Below, in pieces: positions 7,394-16,040 of a stretch of 64,000 bases of DNA (within the stretch, counting starts at the first letter, position 1; every line of letters starts with the position of its first letter). The translations under genes and the position numbers were made by a program. The stretch comes from Cellulosimicrobium funkei (GTDB lineage: Bacteria; Actinomycetota; Actinomycetes; Actinomycetales; Cellulomonadaceae), in the NCBI RefSeq assembly GCF_001019615.1, contig NZ_JNBQ01000002.1:248001-312000 (forward strand). The letters are read 5' to 3'. The notes beneath the pieces are model-generated. The model was not told where the DNA came from. It worked only from the letters and a program-made list of their open reading frames with translations, and did not search any database.

Positions 7394-8422
7394 GTGGTCA
7401 CCGTCCGTGACGTCGCCCGCGAGAGCGGGGTGTCGATCTCCACGGTCTCGCGGGCCCTCGCCGAGCCCGAGCGCGTCGCCCCCGAGACGCGCGACCGCGT
7501 CGTCGCGGTGGCCAACCGCCTCGGCTACCGTCCCAACCGCGCCGCGAGCGGCCTGCGCGCGGGACGCACCGGGGCCCTCGGGCTCGTGGTGCCCGACCTG
7601 GAGAACCCGTACTTCGCGTCGGTGACCAAGGGGGTGCAGGCGCGGGCGCGCCAGACGGGCCATGCCGTGTTCGTCGTCGACGCGGGGGAGGACCCCGCGC
7701 TCGAGACGGAGCTCGTGACCGGGCTGCGGTCCCAGACGGACGGGCTCGTGCTGTGCTCCCCGCGCGCGGCCGAGGCGGACCTGGAGGCCGCGCGTGACGC
7801 TCCCGTCGTGCTCGTCAACCTCCGTCACGACGGCGTCCCCTCCGTCTCCTCGGACGACGCGCACGGCGTCCTCCTCGCCGTCGAGCACCTGCGCGCGCTG
7901 GGCCACCGCCGCGTCGCCTACGTCGGCGGGCCCGACCGCTCCTGGTCCGACGCCCGTCGCCGCGCCGGGCTCGACGTCGCCCGTGAGCGCTACCCGGACG
8001 TCGAGACCGTCACCGTGGGGTCGTTCCGCCCTCGGGTCGAGGGCGGCCGCGCCGCCGCCGACCTCGTCGTCGCGTCGGGAGCGACGGCGGTCCTCGCCTA
8101 CAACGACCTCGTCGCCCTCGGCCTCGTGGCACGCCTGCGCGAGCGCGGCGTCGACGTCCCGCGCGACCTCAGCGTCGTCGGGTTCGACGACACGTTCGTC
8201 GCCACCCTCGCCTCGCCCCCGCTCACCACGGTCCGCACCGACCTCGCGCGCCTCGGCGCCCGCGCCGTCGACCGCCTGGTCGCCGCGCTCGGCACGCGTC
8301 GCGGCGCCGCCGCCGACGGGTCGCACGACCCCGCGACCTCGCCCGACGACGTCCTCCCCGTCGAGCTCATGGTGCGCGACTCGACGACCCTCGCCCCCAC
8401 CCGCGACCTTCCCGCGAGATAG
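7394..8422 (+). CDS. LacI-family regulator of the glucuronate genes
   Basis: 342-aa repressor. The N-terminal HTH runs TVRDVARESGVSISTVSRAL with the hinge helix RAASGLRAGRT at about 50-60, then a periplasmic-binding-like sensor domain ending in the usual FDDTFVATLASPPLTTVR block. The start is GTG 7394, preceded by GAGGAGGCAGCC and placing the HTH at the N-terminus as expected; a longer in-frame start at 7280 lies in the operator. Divergent from uxaC. The shared operators predict that it also controls uxuB/uxuA. The inducer is inferred to be a hexuronate or aldouronate. The stop codon lies inside a gene-end composite repeat. Confidence 0.9.
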   Translation: MVTVRDVARESGVSISTVSRALAEPERVAPETRDRVVAVANRLGYRPNRAASGLRAGRTGALGLVVPDLENPYFASVTKGVQARARQTGHAVFVVDAGEDPALETELVTGLRSQTDGLVLCSPRAAEADLEAARDAPVVLVNLRHDGVPSVSSDDAHGVLLAVEHLRALGHRRVAYVGGPDRSWSDARRRAGLDVARERYPDVETVTVGSFRPRVEGGRAAADLVVASGATAVLAYNDLVALGLVARLRERGVDVPRDLSVVGFDDTFVATLASPPLTTVRTDLARLGARAVDRLVAALGTRRGAAADGSHDPATSPDDVLPVELMVRDSTTLAPTRDLPAR

Positions 8423-8485
8423 AGCCTCCGGTCTCGGTGTAGAGCGAGCCGGGCTCTACCTCGCGACGGGAACCTCTATCTCGCG
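8413..8485. repeat. nested composite repeat at the end of the LacI gene
   Basis: Outer 12-bp arms CGCGAGATAGAG (8413-8424) and complement (8474-8485) surround an inner hairpin GTAGAGC (8439-8445)/GCTCTAC (8453-8459). As at 2084-2155, one locus-specific word (AGATAGAGC-like) alternates orientation beside CGCGAG. The left arm overlaps the last codons and stop of the LacI gene. Likely functions as a terminator. Confidence 0.55.
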
Positions 8486-8515
8486 CGCCACCTGGGTTCT
8501 CCCACCGCCGACGAC

Positions 8516-8567
8516 GAACCCGGGGCCGCCTCGTGCGCCGGGTGGCGCATGAGACAGCCCCGGGTTC
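8516..8567. terminator. rho-independent-type hairpin after the DUF1080 gene
   Basis: Perfect 11-bp inverted repeat GAACCCGGGGC (8516-8526) and GCCCCGGGTTC (8557-8567), 13 bp beyond the stop of the minus-strand gene at 8580. No T-tract, as is common in high-GC actinobacteria. Confidence 0.6.
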
Positions 8568-8579
8568 GGACCGGGCCGG

Positions 8580-11500
8580 TCAGCCGCAGGACGGCTGGCC
8601 GTGCTCCGGGGTCGCGACGGTCTCCCGCTCGTCAGAGGTGTCGGACGGACGGGCGGTGACGGTCACGGATCCGGCCGTCGGGTCCTCGACCCCGCGGACG
8701 GCGAACGACTGGTAGGCGTTCTTGCCGGGGGCGACGTCGGTGAACGTCTTGGACCCGAACGGCGTGTCGAGGACGACGTCCAGCGGCACGGTGTCGTCGT
8801 TGAGCGCGCGCACGGCGACGTACGGCGTGCCTGCGAGGCACCGGACCTCGGCGGTCGCGGTGATCGCGACCTCCTCCTGGCCGGGCTCCTCGACGCCCGG
8901 GAGCCGCTCGATCCAGATGTTGCGGAACCGGGGGTTGAGGCCGGGGTCGCCGTGGTCCTGGAGCTTGATGTACCCCGACGTCGGTCCCTCCGCCCGGCCG
9001 TTGCCGGTCTTGCCCGTGACGGCGACGTCGTCGTGCACGACCTGCCCGTTCCACACGAGCGTGAGGCGCGCGTCCTCGGTCTTCTTGCCGTCGGGGCCGA
9101 AGCGGGCTCCACGGAACGTGATGTCGTACGTCTGCCACGTGCCCATCGGGGTCGCCGCGTTCACGTCGGGAGCCCTCTGGAGGTAGATCGCCCCGGCGTG
9201 GTCGTTCCGCGGCGGGTCGATGCCGAAGGACTCGAGCACCTGCACCTCGTAGCGCTCCTGGATGTAGACGCCGCTGTTGCCGCGTGCCTGGCCCGTGACC
9301 TCGGGCGCGTGCTCCGGCTGGTACCACTCGACGTGCATCCGGAAGTCGTCGAACTTCTCCTTGGTGCGGATGTCGCCCCCGAACGACTCGACGGACCCGC
9401 CGGCGATCGGCCACGTCGCGGGACCACCGCCGTTGACGGCTGCCCAGCGGTCGAGGTCGTCGCCGTCGAACAGGGTGATGCGCTCGGTCGGGGTGACGGT
9501 GAGGCTGTCGAGGTTGACGTGCCCGATGTCGTCGTCGTCGTGCCGGATCGTGATGGTGTTGGCGCCCTCGCGCAGGGGCACGGTCTCGACCTGGGTGGCC
9601 CAGGTGGACCACGCCACGGTGCTGTCGAACCAGACCTGCTTGAGCTTCTCGCCGTTGACGTAGAGGCTCAGGTTCCTCGGCAGCGGCGTGGGGTCGCTGT
9701 TCTGGCCGTTGGCGTAGCGGATCGCGAGGTCGTGCAGGCCGGCCTCCTCGGTGCGGACGGCGAACGTCGTCTGGGCGCCCGGCTCCCAGTTGCGGTCGAC
9801 GAACCCGGAGCCCGAGTAGCCGGCGTGGTTGCTGTTCCAGCCGGCCCCGCCGCTGATGTCGGCGCCCTCGGCCTCGTAGACTGGGGGTGCGACGGAGCCG
9901 TCGGGCAGGCGCGTGAGGGTGTACCAGGCCTCGGTGCTCCACAGCTCCTGGCCGGTCTCGGACGCGAACGGGCGCGGGGAGTGGACGTTCACGACGCGCC
10001 CGGGCTTCAGCCCGTCGATCTGGAGCGTGACGGTCTTGCGGTCCTCCGACACGGTCGCGGCCGTGACGTCGAGGTCCTCCTCGTCGACCTTCGGGCCGCC
10101 GTACTGCGGGGTCGCGACGTAGCGCCACTGCGCGGCGGTGTACTTCGACGCGAGGTCCTGGGCCGTCTCCTCGGAGAGCGGCTGCGTGTACTCGATCTCG
10201 AACCCGCCCTCGACGGCGCGCATCGCGAGCATGTCGAACGCGGTGTTGTCGTCGTACGTGAGCTTCTGGAGCCCGTAGGAGAGCTTGCCCGCCTGGCCCC
10301 AGTTGCCGGACCAGCCGATGCCACCGACGTAGATCGCGCCGTCGGGCCCGACGCTCGTCCGGCTCACGCCGGACTCGAGGCCCTGCGTCATGCGGAAGAC
10401 GGCGCCCTGCTCCTGGCCCGCGACGTCCTCGAGGTAGGCGCGCTGGAGGCCGCCGTACGTGACGTCGCCGATCGCGAGCTGCCCGGCGAACACGCCCTCG
10501 GTCAGCACGACCGGGTTGCTCGGCGAGTTCGAGATCTCGCTGTGCGGCATCCACAGGACCGGCTCGGTGACGGGCTGGTCGTCGTAGGGGCCATCGGGGT
10601 TGGTGAAGTGGTTGTAGAACGCGCCCTCCTCGACGCGCACCAGCTTGGAGGTCGGGATGCGGACGCCCTGGTTGTCGGTGACGTACATGCCGCCGTCGGC
10701 GCCCCAGCCGAGCCCGTTGGGGGTGCGCAGGCCGCCCGCGACGTACTCGACCTCGCCGGTCTCCTTGCTGATCTTCATGACCGAGCCGCGGTTCTCCGCG
10801 AGCTGCGGGTCGAGCGAGTTGCCGCCCGGGACCATGGCGATGCCGGTGGTGACGTAGAAGTAGCCGTCCTCGTAGAGCAGGCCGAACGCGAACTCGTGAT
10901 AGTTGCCGCCGAACGGCCAGGTCGCGATCGTGTCGTAGTCGTCGGCGACCTCGTCGCCGTCGGTGTCGACGAGCGCGGTGAGGCCGTCCTTCTCGGACAC
11001 GTAGATCGTGCCGTCGACGTACTTGAGGCCCATCGGCTCCGTCAGGCCCTCCGCGACCTTCGTGTAGGTCACGTCGTCGGCGCCCGTGTCTCCCTGCACG
11101 TGGTCGATCAGGTAGACCTCGCCGCGCTGCGTGAGCCGGTCGCCGCCCCACGTGGAGATCGCCAGACGGCCGTCGGGCAGCCAGTCCATGCCCGTCACCT
11201 GCGGCTGGAAGCCCTCGGGGCGCAGGTCGGTGAGCGTGTAGTCGGGGTGCACCTCGGTGAGCGGCAGGCCGTCGCCCGGGGCCTCGGTGACGCCCTCGCA
11301 CTCCTTGCGGCCGGGCGAGGTGACGCGCGTGACGTCGGCGTCGGTGCTCAGCACGGAGTTCGGGACGACGACGTAGCCCGACGCGCCCGGCGGGCGCCAC
11401 TCGAGCTTGAGCCGCTGGTCGAACTCGCCGTCGAAGTGGTCGATGCGCAGCGCGCGGTAGCCCGCGTCGAGCTGGATCGACCCCTCCTTCGACGTCGCGC

Positions 11501-11969
11501 CGTGGCGGCCGGGGTGGTCGACGACGAGCTCGTCGTCGAGCAGCAGGCGCGCACCGTCGTCGTTCGTGATCCGGAAGTCGTACGTGCCGGCCTCGGGGAC
11601 GTTCAGGTACCCCGTCACCTCGGTGACGAACTTGTCGGTGAGGCCGAAGTCGGCCGCCGTGGTCCAGTCGATGGTCGGCATGATCTTGTCGACGTTGGGC
11701 GTCTGGCCGGGCTTGAGCGTGCAGTAGTCGTCGAGGATGACCTGGACGTCGAAGACGCGCAGCGTCACGCCGGGCTCCTGCGGGCGGATGTCCGCCTGCG
11801 TCGCGGCGGGTGCGACGGCGGGTGCGGCGGTCGGGACGGCGGCCTGGGCCGTGAGGACGCCGGACGGCACGGCCAGGGCGGCGAGCGCGGCGACGACGGC
11901 ACGCCGTCTTCTGCGTCGGTGCCGCGGCGTGACGTGCGCGGGTGGTGCGTCGGTCGAGGGGTGTTCCAT
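8580..11969 (-). CDS. secreted PA14 / glucose-dehydrogenase-like propeller / CBM / DUF1080 protein
   Basis: About 1129 aa, exported: an Arg-rich n-region (RHRRRRRR) and hydrophobic segment end near AQA at 43. Approximate order: PA14 carbohydrate-binding domain at 75-210 (FRITNDDGARLLLDDELVVDH); six-bladed propeller related to sugar/sorbosone dehydrogenases at 240-690 (GMDWLPDGRLAISTWGG); CBM6/35-like module at 725-855 (YEAEGADI); DUF1080 (3-keto-glycoside hydrolase / concanavalin-like) at 857-1035 (LFDGDDLDRW, GNSGVYIQERYEVQVL); and an ~85-residue Cys-containing C-terminal module also found in the GH30 protein at the right edge. The ATG at 11969 was chosen because the signal peptide follows it; the open frame continues upstream through the LacI gene and that part is not coding. 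A LacI operator lies ~100 bp upstream. Probable role: oxidation and/or hydrolysis of a glycoside outside the cell. Enzymatic detail is inference. Confidence 0.85.
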   Translation of the reverse strand: MEHPSTDAPPAHVTPRHRRRRRRAVVAALAALAVPSGVLTAQAAVPTAAPAVAPAATQADIRPQEPGVTLRVFDVQVILDDYCTLKPGQTPNVDKIMPTIDWTTAADFGLTDKFVTEVTGYLNVPEAGTYDFRITNDDGARLLLDDELVVDHPGRHGATSKEGSIQLDAGYRALRIDHFDGEFDQRLKLEWRPPGASGYVVVPNSVLSTDADVTRVTSPGRKECEGVTEAPGDGLPLTEVHPDYTLTDLRPEGFQPQVTGMDWLPDGRLAISTWGGDRLTQRGEVYLIDHVQGDTGADDVTYTKVAEGLTEPMGLKYVDGTIYVSEKDGLTALVDTDGDEVADDYDTIATWPFGGNYHEFAFGLLYEDGYFYVTTGIAMVPGGNSLDPQLAENRGSVMKISKETGEVEYVAGGLRTPNGLGWGADGGMYVTDNQGVRIPTSKLVRVEEGAFYNHFTNPDGPYDDQPVTEPVLWMPHSEISNSPSNPVVLTEGVFAGQLAIGDVTYGGLQRAYLEDVAGQEQGAVFRMTQGLESGVSRTSVGPDGAIYVGGIGWSGNWGQAGKLSYGLQKLTYDDNTAFDMLAMRAVEGGFEIEYTQPLSEETAQDLASKYTAAQWRYVATPQYGGPKVDEEDLDVTAATVSEDRKTVTLQIDGLKPGRVVNVHSPRPFASETGQELWSTEAWYTLTRLPDGSVAPPVYEAEGADISGGAGWNSNHAGYSGSGFVDRNWEPGAQTTFAVRTEEAGLHDLAIRYANGQNSDPTPLPRNLSLYVNGEKLKQVWFDSTVAWSTWATQVETVPLREGANTITIRHDDDDIGHVNLDSLTVTPTERITLFDGDDLDRWAAVNGGGPATWPIAGGSVESFGGDIRTKEKFDDFRMHVEWYQPEHAPEVTGQARGNSGVYIQERYEVQVLESFGIDPPRNDHAGAIYLQRAPDVNAATPMGTWQTYDITFRGARFGPDGKKTEDARLTLVWNGQVVHDDVAVTGKTGNGRAEGPTSGYIKLQDHGDPGLNPRFRNIWIERLPGVEEPGQEEVAITATAEVRCLAGTPYVAVRALNDDTVPLDVVLDTPFGSKTFTDVAPGKNAYQSFAVRGVEDPTAGSVTVTARPSDTSDERETVATPEHGQPSCG

Positions 11970-12063
11970 CAGCCTGCCTCTCCGTCGAGGACCGTGCGTC
12001 GGACTGCGCACAGGGCGCGCATCGGTGCGCTGTGCCGTCACTATCCGGGGGCGCGCGCGGTCC

Positions 12064-12090
12064 GGGCAACGAGTTGCCACTTGTTGCCCC
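12064..12090. promoter_or_regulatory. LacI operator upstream of the DUF1080 gene
   Basis: Contains the perfect palindrome GGCAACGAGTTGCC (12065-12078) followed by ACTTGTTGCCC. The reverse complement matches 13942-13967, in front of the ABC/isomerase operon, at about 22 of 26 positions. It is about 95 bp before the ATG at 11969 and next to the regulator gene that probably reads it. Confidence 0.7.
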
Positions 12091-12124
12091 TGGCCCGCCG
12101 GCGGGTGCGCCCGCGGGGGTGCGG

Positions 12125-13129
12125 TCAGGCCGGGGCGCCGGTCGAGCCGCGCTCGACGAGCTTCGCCGGGAGCAGCGTCGGCCCGGCGGCGGGCGCGGGC
12201 GCCGTGCGGAGCTGGGCCAGGAGCCGCTGGACCGCGAACGACCCGAAGTGGCGCAGCGGCGCGGCGACGGTCGTGAGGGGCGGGGTGCAGAAGTCCGAGC
12301 CGAAGATGTTGTCGAACCCGACGATGCTCAGGTCGCGCGGCACCTCGACGCCGAGCCGCCGCAGGCCCCGCATCGCGCCGATCGCGATGAGGTCGTTGTA
12401 CGCGACGGCCGCGGTGGCGGGGTGCTTGAGGAGCGACTTGGCCGCAGAGAGCCCGCCGGCGAGCGTCGGGGCGAACGGGCCGATCCGCCGCGCCTGGACG
12501 TCGGTCTCGCGCGTCGCCTCGCGGAACGCGCGCCAGCGCATGCCGTCGGCCCACGACGCCTCCGGCCCCGCGACGTAGGCCAGGCTCGTGTGGCCGAGGC
12601 CGACCAGGTGCTCGACGGCGCTGCGCATGCCCTGGGCGTTGTCCGTCAGGACGCTCGGGACGTCGGTCATGTGCCGGTTCATGACGACGGTGGGCCGCTG
12701 CTTGGCGGCGACCCGGATGGAGGAGTCCGAGAGCCGCGACGTCGCGAGGATCAGGCCCTCCACGAGAGGGAGCGTCCGGTCGAGCGCGCGGCGCTCGGCC
12801 TCGTCGGACTCGTGCGCGTCGACCATGAGCAGCGTGTACCCGGCGTCGCGGGCCGTCTTCTCCGCGCCGCGGATGATCTCGAAGAAGAACGGGTTGGTCA
12901 CGTCGGCCACGACGATCGCGAGCAGCGAGGTCCGGCCGGTCGGCAGGCCGCGCGCGAGCGGGTTCGTGCGGTAGCCGAGCTCGTTGGCGACCTGGCGGAT
13001 TCGCTCCGCGGTCTGCGCGTTGACGCGGCCGGGCCGCGAGAACGTCCGTGACACGGTCGAGGGGGCGACGCCGGCCGCCTGGGCGACGTCGTAGATCGTC
13101 GGGCTGGCACCATTGCCGGCTGAGGTCAT
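12125..13129 (-). CDS. LacI-family regulator of the putative keto-glycoside locus
   Basis: 334-aa LacI repressor. HTH TIYDVAQAAGVAPSTVSRTF at residues ~11-30, hinge NPLARGLPTGRT, sensor domain with VADVTNPFFFEIIRG and the C-terminal FDNIFGSDFCTPPLTTV block. ATG 13129 gives a normal N-terminus; there is no clear Shine-Dalgarno, so the message may be leaderless. It stands between the DUF1080 gene (same strand, 155 bp downstream) and the divergent isomerase/ABC operon, and both carry RCAAC-NN-GTTGYC sites. A related 12-bp palindrome just upstream of its own start suggests autoregulation. Ligand unknown. Confidence 0.9.
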   Translation of the reverse strand: MTSAGNGASPTIYDVAQAAGVAPSTVSRTFSRPGRVNAQTAERIRQVANELGYRTNPLARGLPTGRTSLLAIVVADVTNPFFFEIIRGAEKTARDAGYTLLMVDAHESDEAERRALDRTLPLVEGLILATSRLSDSSIRVAAKQRPTVVMNRHMTDVPSVLTDNAQGMRSAVEHLVGLGHTSLAYVAGPEASWADGMRWRAFREATRETDVQARRIGPFAPTLAGGLSAAKSLLKHPATAAVAYNDLIAIGAMRGLRRLGVEVPRDLSIVGFDNIFGSDFCTPPLTTVAAPLRHFGSFAVQRLLAQLRTAPAPAAGPTLLPAKLVERGSTGAPA

Positions 13130-13165
13130 GCGGTCGGACTGTAACGGCCCTGACAGCGGTGGACA

Positions 13166-13177
13166 ACAACCGGTTGT
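13166..13177. promoter_or_regulatory. palindromic site at the LacI gene start
   Basis: ACAACCGGTTGT is a perfect 12-bp palindrome 37 bp upstream of the ATG at 13129. It has the same CAAC-NN-GTTG architecture and central CG as the operators at 12064 and 13942, hence probable autoregulation. Confidence 0.55.
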
Positions 13178-13264
13178 CGCCCTCGTGTCGCGGTCGTGCC
13201 GCGTGACCAGCCGGTACGCGCGCCGTGCCCGCCTCGTGCCCGGCCCGCCCCGCGGTGCGTCCCG

Positions 13265-13293
13265 TGGCAACCCCACGGCAACCGACGGCAACT
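13265..13293 (+). repeat. GGCAAC tandem cluster
   Basis: Three GGCAAC half-sites at 10-11 bp spacing (13265, 13276, 13286), about one helical turn apart; two more 10 bp apart occur at 13835-13850. GGCAAC is the half-site of the LacI operators flanking this gap, so these may be auxiliary half-sites or decayed operators. Confidence 0.4.
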
Positions 13294-13434
13294 CCTTGAC
13301 GGGCCCCGACGGGCAGCCTCCAATGGCTCCGTGATCTCGCGTGCGAACGCGTCCCTGCGCCCGACGGCGGCACGTCGGCGGCCTGGACCCCGACCCTCCG
13401 GTGCCGTCGCGGTCGTGCCCGGCGGACGGCGTCG

Positions 13435-13722
13435 ATGAGCCGCACCGACCAGGCGCCGCCGGTCGACCTCGCCGTCGACCGGGCCCGCGACGGTGAGGCC
13501 GCCGTCCAGGTCGAGGCGGCCGAGAGCGAGCTGCGCCGGCTCGGCCTGGAGGACCTGCGGGTCCACCACCACGGCGACCTCGCCCGGGTCGAGGCCCCCC
13601 AGGCGGAGCTGCCCGTCGTGGCGAGCGAGCCGCTGCGCGGCGAGGTCCTGCGGGCCGTCCGGTCGGCGGGCTTCCGGCTCGTCGCGCTCGACCTCGGCAC
13701 CCCGGCCGATCCCGGCACCTGA
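13435..13722 (+). pseudogene. C-terminal remnant of a LarE-like protein
   Basis: 95 codons that match the C-terminal domain of LarE (PP-loop ATP-utilising enzyme, sulfur donor for the nickel-pincer cofactor of lactate racemase). The recognisable block is LGLEDLRVHHHGDLARVE followed by RAVRSAGFRLVALDL, where intact LarE ends in GFRYVTLDLEGYRSG. The N-terminal SGGVDS PP-loop and catalytic domain are absent, no usable ribosome binding site precedes the ATG, and no larB or larC is nearby. It lies in an otherwise gene-free 1-kb gap. Most simply a decayed gene left after deletion; a stand-alone small protein cannot be excluded. Confidence 0.55.
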
Positions 13723-13941
13723 CGCGCCGGCGCCCTCCGGGCGCGCCGCCTGGACCGCCACCGACGCGGCCCGGCAGCCGTGGATGTTCCGTCACCGGAC
13801 CGTCACAGGGCGTCGCCCAGCGCCGCCGACCGGCGGCAACCGAAGGCAACCGCGCCCTCCTGCGCGCGTCGCGCTCACGCGCGGCCCAGCACCCGCGGCC
13901 CGGTGCGCCTCGCGACCCGGACGCTCGTCCAGCGCTGTCAG

Positions 13942-13967
13942 GTGCAACAAATGGCAACTCGTTGTCC
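13942..13967. promoter_or_regulatory. LacI operator of the isomerase/ABC operon
   Basis: GGCAACTCGTTGTC (13953-13966) preceded by GCAACAAAT is the near-identical partner of the operator at 12064-12090 in reverse orientation. It lies ~220 bp before the first gene (14188). The leader 13970-14187 is GC-rich; I see no small ORF or riboswitch in it. Confidence 0.7.
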
Positions 13968-14187
13968 ATGCCATGGCCCGCACCTACTGTCCATGCCAGG
14001 CGTACGGAGAACGAGCTCCGTGCGCAGGACCTCGACCACCGTCCCGTACGACCCCGCGTCCTCGCCTCACCGGCCCCGCGCCGCCCCCTCCGCACTCGCC
14101 CCTCCCCGGGCCGGAGGCTGCGGTCGGCGGGCCGACGGTGCCGGCCGCGTCGTCGCCGGGGGCCACCAGCAGAAGGGAAGGCGCACG

Positions 14188-15015
14188 ATGTGGACGCTCT
14201 CGGGCTTCGCCGACGAGATCTCGCCCGACGTCGAGACGCAGTGCGTCGTCGCCTCCGAGCTCGGGCTGGGGTTCGTCGAGCTCCGCAGCGCGTGGGGGAC
14301 CAACGTGCTCGACCTCGACGACGACCAGCGCGAGCGGGTCGCGGGCCTGCTGCGCACGCACGACCTCCGCGTCTCCAGCATCGGGTCTCCCGTCGGCAAG
14401 ATCTTCGTCGACGAGGACTTCGACGCCCACCTCGTGCGGATGCGGCACGCAGCCCGCGTCGCGCAGGAGCTCGAGGCCCCGTACGTCCGGGTGTTCTCGT
14501 TCTTCGTGCGCCCCGGGACGGACCCGTCGTCGTGGCGCGACGTCGTCCTGCGCCGGATGGCGGCGCTCGCCGAGGTGGCGCGCGCGGCCGGCGTCGTGCT
14601 GGTCCACGAGAACGAGAAGGACATCTACGGCGACGTCCCGGAGCGGTGCCTGGACGTGGTCGAGTCCGTCGGGTCGCCGCACCTGGCGCTCGCGTGGGAC
14701 TCGGCCAACTTCGTCCAGGTGGGCGTGCGGCCCTTCACCGACGGCTACGCCCTGCTGCGCCCGTACCTGGAGTACGTCCAGGTGAAGGACGCGCTCGCGG
14801 CGACGGGCGCCGTCGTGCCCGCCGGGCGCGGGGACGGCCAGGTCCCCGAGACCGTGCGGGCTCTGCGCGACGACGGCTTCGACGGGTTCTTCTCGCTCGA
14901 ACCGCACCTGAGCGAGGCCCACAGCCTCGGCGGGTTCTCCGGGCCGGAGCTGTTCACCGAGGCCTGGGAGGCCTTCACCACGATCCTCGACGCCGAGGCG
15001 GTGCCGTTCCGATGA
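14188..15015 (+). CDS. sugar phosphate isomerase/epimerase-like TIM-barrel protein
   Basis: 275-aa xylose-isomerase-like TIM barrel (AP endonuclease 2 superfamily). Seen: opening WTLSGFADEISPDVETQ, metal-ligand regions VLVHENEKDIYGD, LAWDSANF, YVQVKD and a C-terminal GFFSLEPHL; these Glu/Asp/His positions are the usual divalent-metal ligands. ATG 14188 follows AGAAGGGAAGG. First gene of a five-gene operon; its TGA lies in an ATGA overlap with a possible permease start. In this context (Gfo/Idh, DUF1080) it could epimerise or eliminate a keto-sugar. The exact reaction cannot be read from sequence. Confidence 0.85.
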   Translation: MWTLSGFADEISPDVETQCVVASELGLGFVELRSAWGTNVLDLDDDQRERVAGLLRTHDLRVSSIGSPVGKIFVDEDFDAHLVRMRHAARVAQELEAPYVRVFSFFVRPGTDPSSWRDVVLRRMAALAEVARAAGVVLVHENEKDIYGDVPERCLDVVESVGSPHLALAWDSANFVQVGVRPFTDGYALLRPYLEYVQVKDALAATGAVVPAGRGDGQVPETVRALRDDGFDGFFSLEPHLSEAHSLGGFSGPELFTEAWEAFTTILDAEAVPFR

Positions 15016-15077
15016 CCGACGCGCCCCGCCCGGACGCCCCGCCGACGACCAGGACCACGACCATGGAGGACCGCACG

Positions 15078-15971
15078 ATGACGACTGCCCAGGAAGTGCG
15101 ACCGGCCCGCCAGGCGGCGCGACCGCCCGCCGGGGCGGCCCGGCGCCCCGGCCCCCGCGGGCGCGGCACGACGTCGTTCGGCAGCCGGGTGGTCGCGGTC
15201 GCCGCGGCGGCCTGGCGCCCCGCGCTGGTGCTGCTCGCCCTGTTCGCCGTGTGGTGGTTCGTCGCGTGGCGCGAGCTCGTGCCGGCCTACCTGGTCCCGT
15301 CGCCCGGCGCCGTCTGGGACACGATGGTCGAGGACTGGGCCATGCTGGCCGAGCACACCTGGGTGACCACGATGGAGACGGTCGTCGGGTTCGTGCTCGC
15401 GGCCGTGATCGGCGTCGCGACGGCCGTCCTGCTCGTCTACTCGCCGACGGCCGAGAAGTCGCTCTACCCGCTCATCCTCTTCGCCCAGGTCATCCCCAAG
15501 ATCGCGATCGCCCCGATCCTCGTGGTCTGGTTCGGGTTCGGCGCCGCCCCCAAGATCATCCTCGCGGTGCTCATCGCGTTCTTCCCGGTCGTGGTCTCGG
15601 CCGTCGCCGGGCTGCGGTCGATCGACCCCGAGCTGCTGGAGATGTCCGCGACGATGGGCGCGTCGCGCTGGAAGACGTTCCGCAAGATCCGCTTCCCGGG
15701 GTCGCTGCCGCAGCTCATGTCCGGCCTCAAGGTCGCCGTCACGCTCGCGGTCGTGGGCGCCGTCGTCGGCGAGTTCGTCGGCGCCGACCGCGGCCTGGGG
15801 TACGTGCTGCTCCTCGCGAGCGGCAACCTCGACGCGCCGCTCCTGTTCGCCGACCTCATCCTCATGTCCCTCATCGGCGTGGTGCTGTTCCTCCTGGTCG
15901 AGCTGCTGGAGCGCCTCCTCATCCCGTGGCACGCGTCGCGGCGCGGGAACCTCGTCCTCGCGTCCTCCTGA
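15078..15971 (+). CDS. ABC transporter permease, SsuC/TauC/ThiX type
   Basis: Inner-membrane permease of the nitrate/taurine/HMP-precursor importer group. About six hydrophobic segments and the EAA-type loop (ELLEMSATMGASRWKTFRKIRFPGSLPQLM) that docks the ATPase. ATG 15078 was chosen because GGAGGACCGCACG precedes it; ATG 15012, overlapping the previous stop, is in frame and would add 22 residues. The Arg/Pro-rich N-terminus is cytoplasmic. Works with the substrate-binding protein at 16041 and the ATPase at 17060. Confidence 0.88.
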   Translation: MTTAQEVRPARQAARPPAGAARRPGPRGRGTTSFGSRVVAVAAAAWRPALVLLALFAVWWFVAWRELVPAYLVPSPGAVWDTMVEDWAMLAEHTWVTTMETVVGFVLAAVIGVATAVLLVYSPTAEKSLYPLILFAQVIPKIAIAPILVVWFGFGAAPKIILAVLIAFFPVVVSAVAGLRSIDPELLEMSATMGASRWKTFRKIRFPGSLPQLMSGLKVAVTLAVVGAVVGEFVGADRGLGYVLLLASGNLDAPLLFADLILMSLIGVVLFLLVELLERLLIPWHASRRGNLVLASS

Positions 15972-16040
15972 CCCGCCGCCGACCCATCCCAGAGTCCGCC
16001 GCCCCGACGACGAGGCGGCACGAGCAGAAGGAGTCTTCCC

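Noticed and set aside
8601-12578. Long plus-strand open frame opposite the DUF1080 and LacI genes
   Set aside because: Mirror frame of real coding sequence; composition is typical antisense GC artefact.
11970-13718. Upstream continuation of the DUF1080 reading frame as one 1712-residue protein
   Set aside because: It would run through the LacI gene on the same strand and bury the signal peptide that follows ATG 11969; the extra part has no domain.
13265-13850. CRISPR-like array from repeated GGCAAC
   Set aside because: Units are only 6 bp, irregular and match LacI half-sites; no repeat-spacer structure and no cas genes.
13970-14187. TPP riboswitch before the NMT1/THI5-like importer operon
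   Set aside because: No CUGAGA or ACCUGAUCU-type conserved core is present; a LacI operator explains regulation better.
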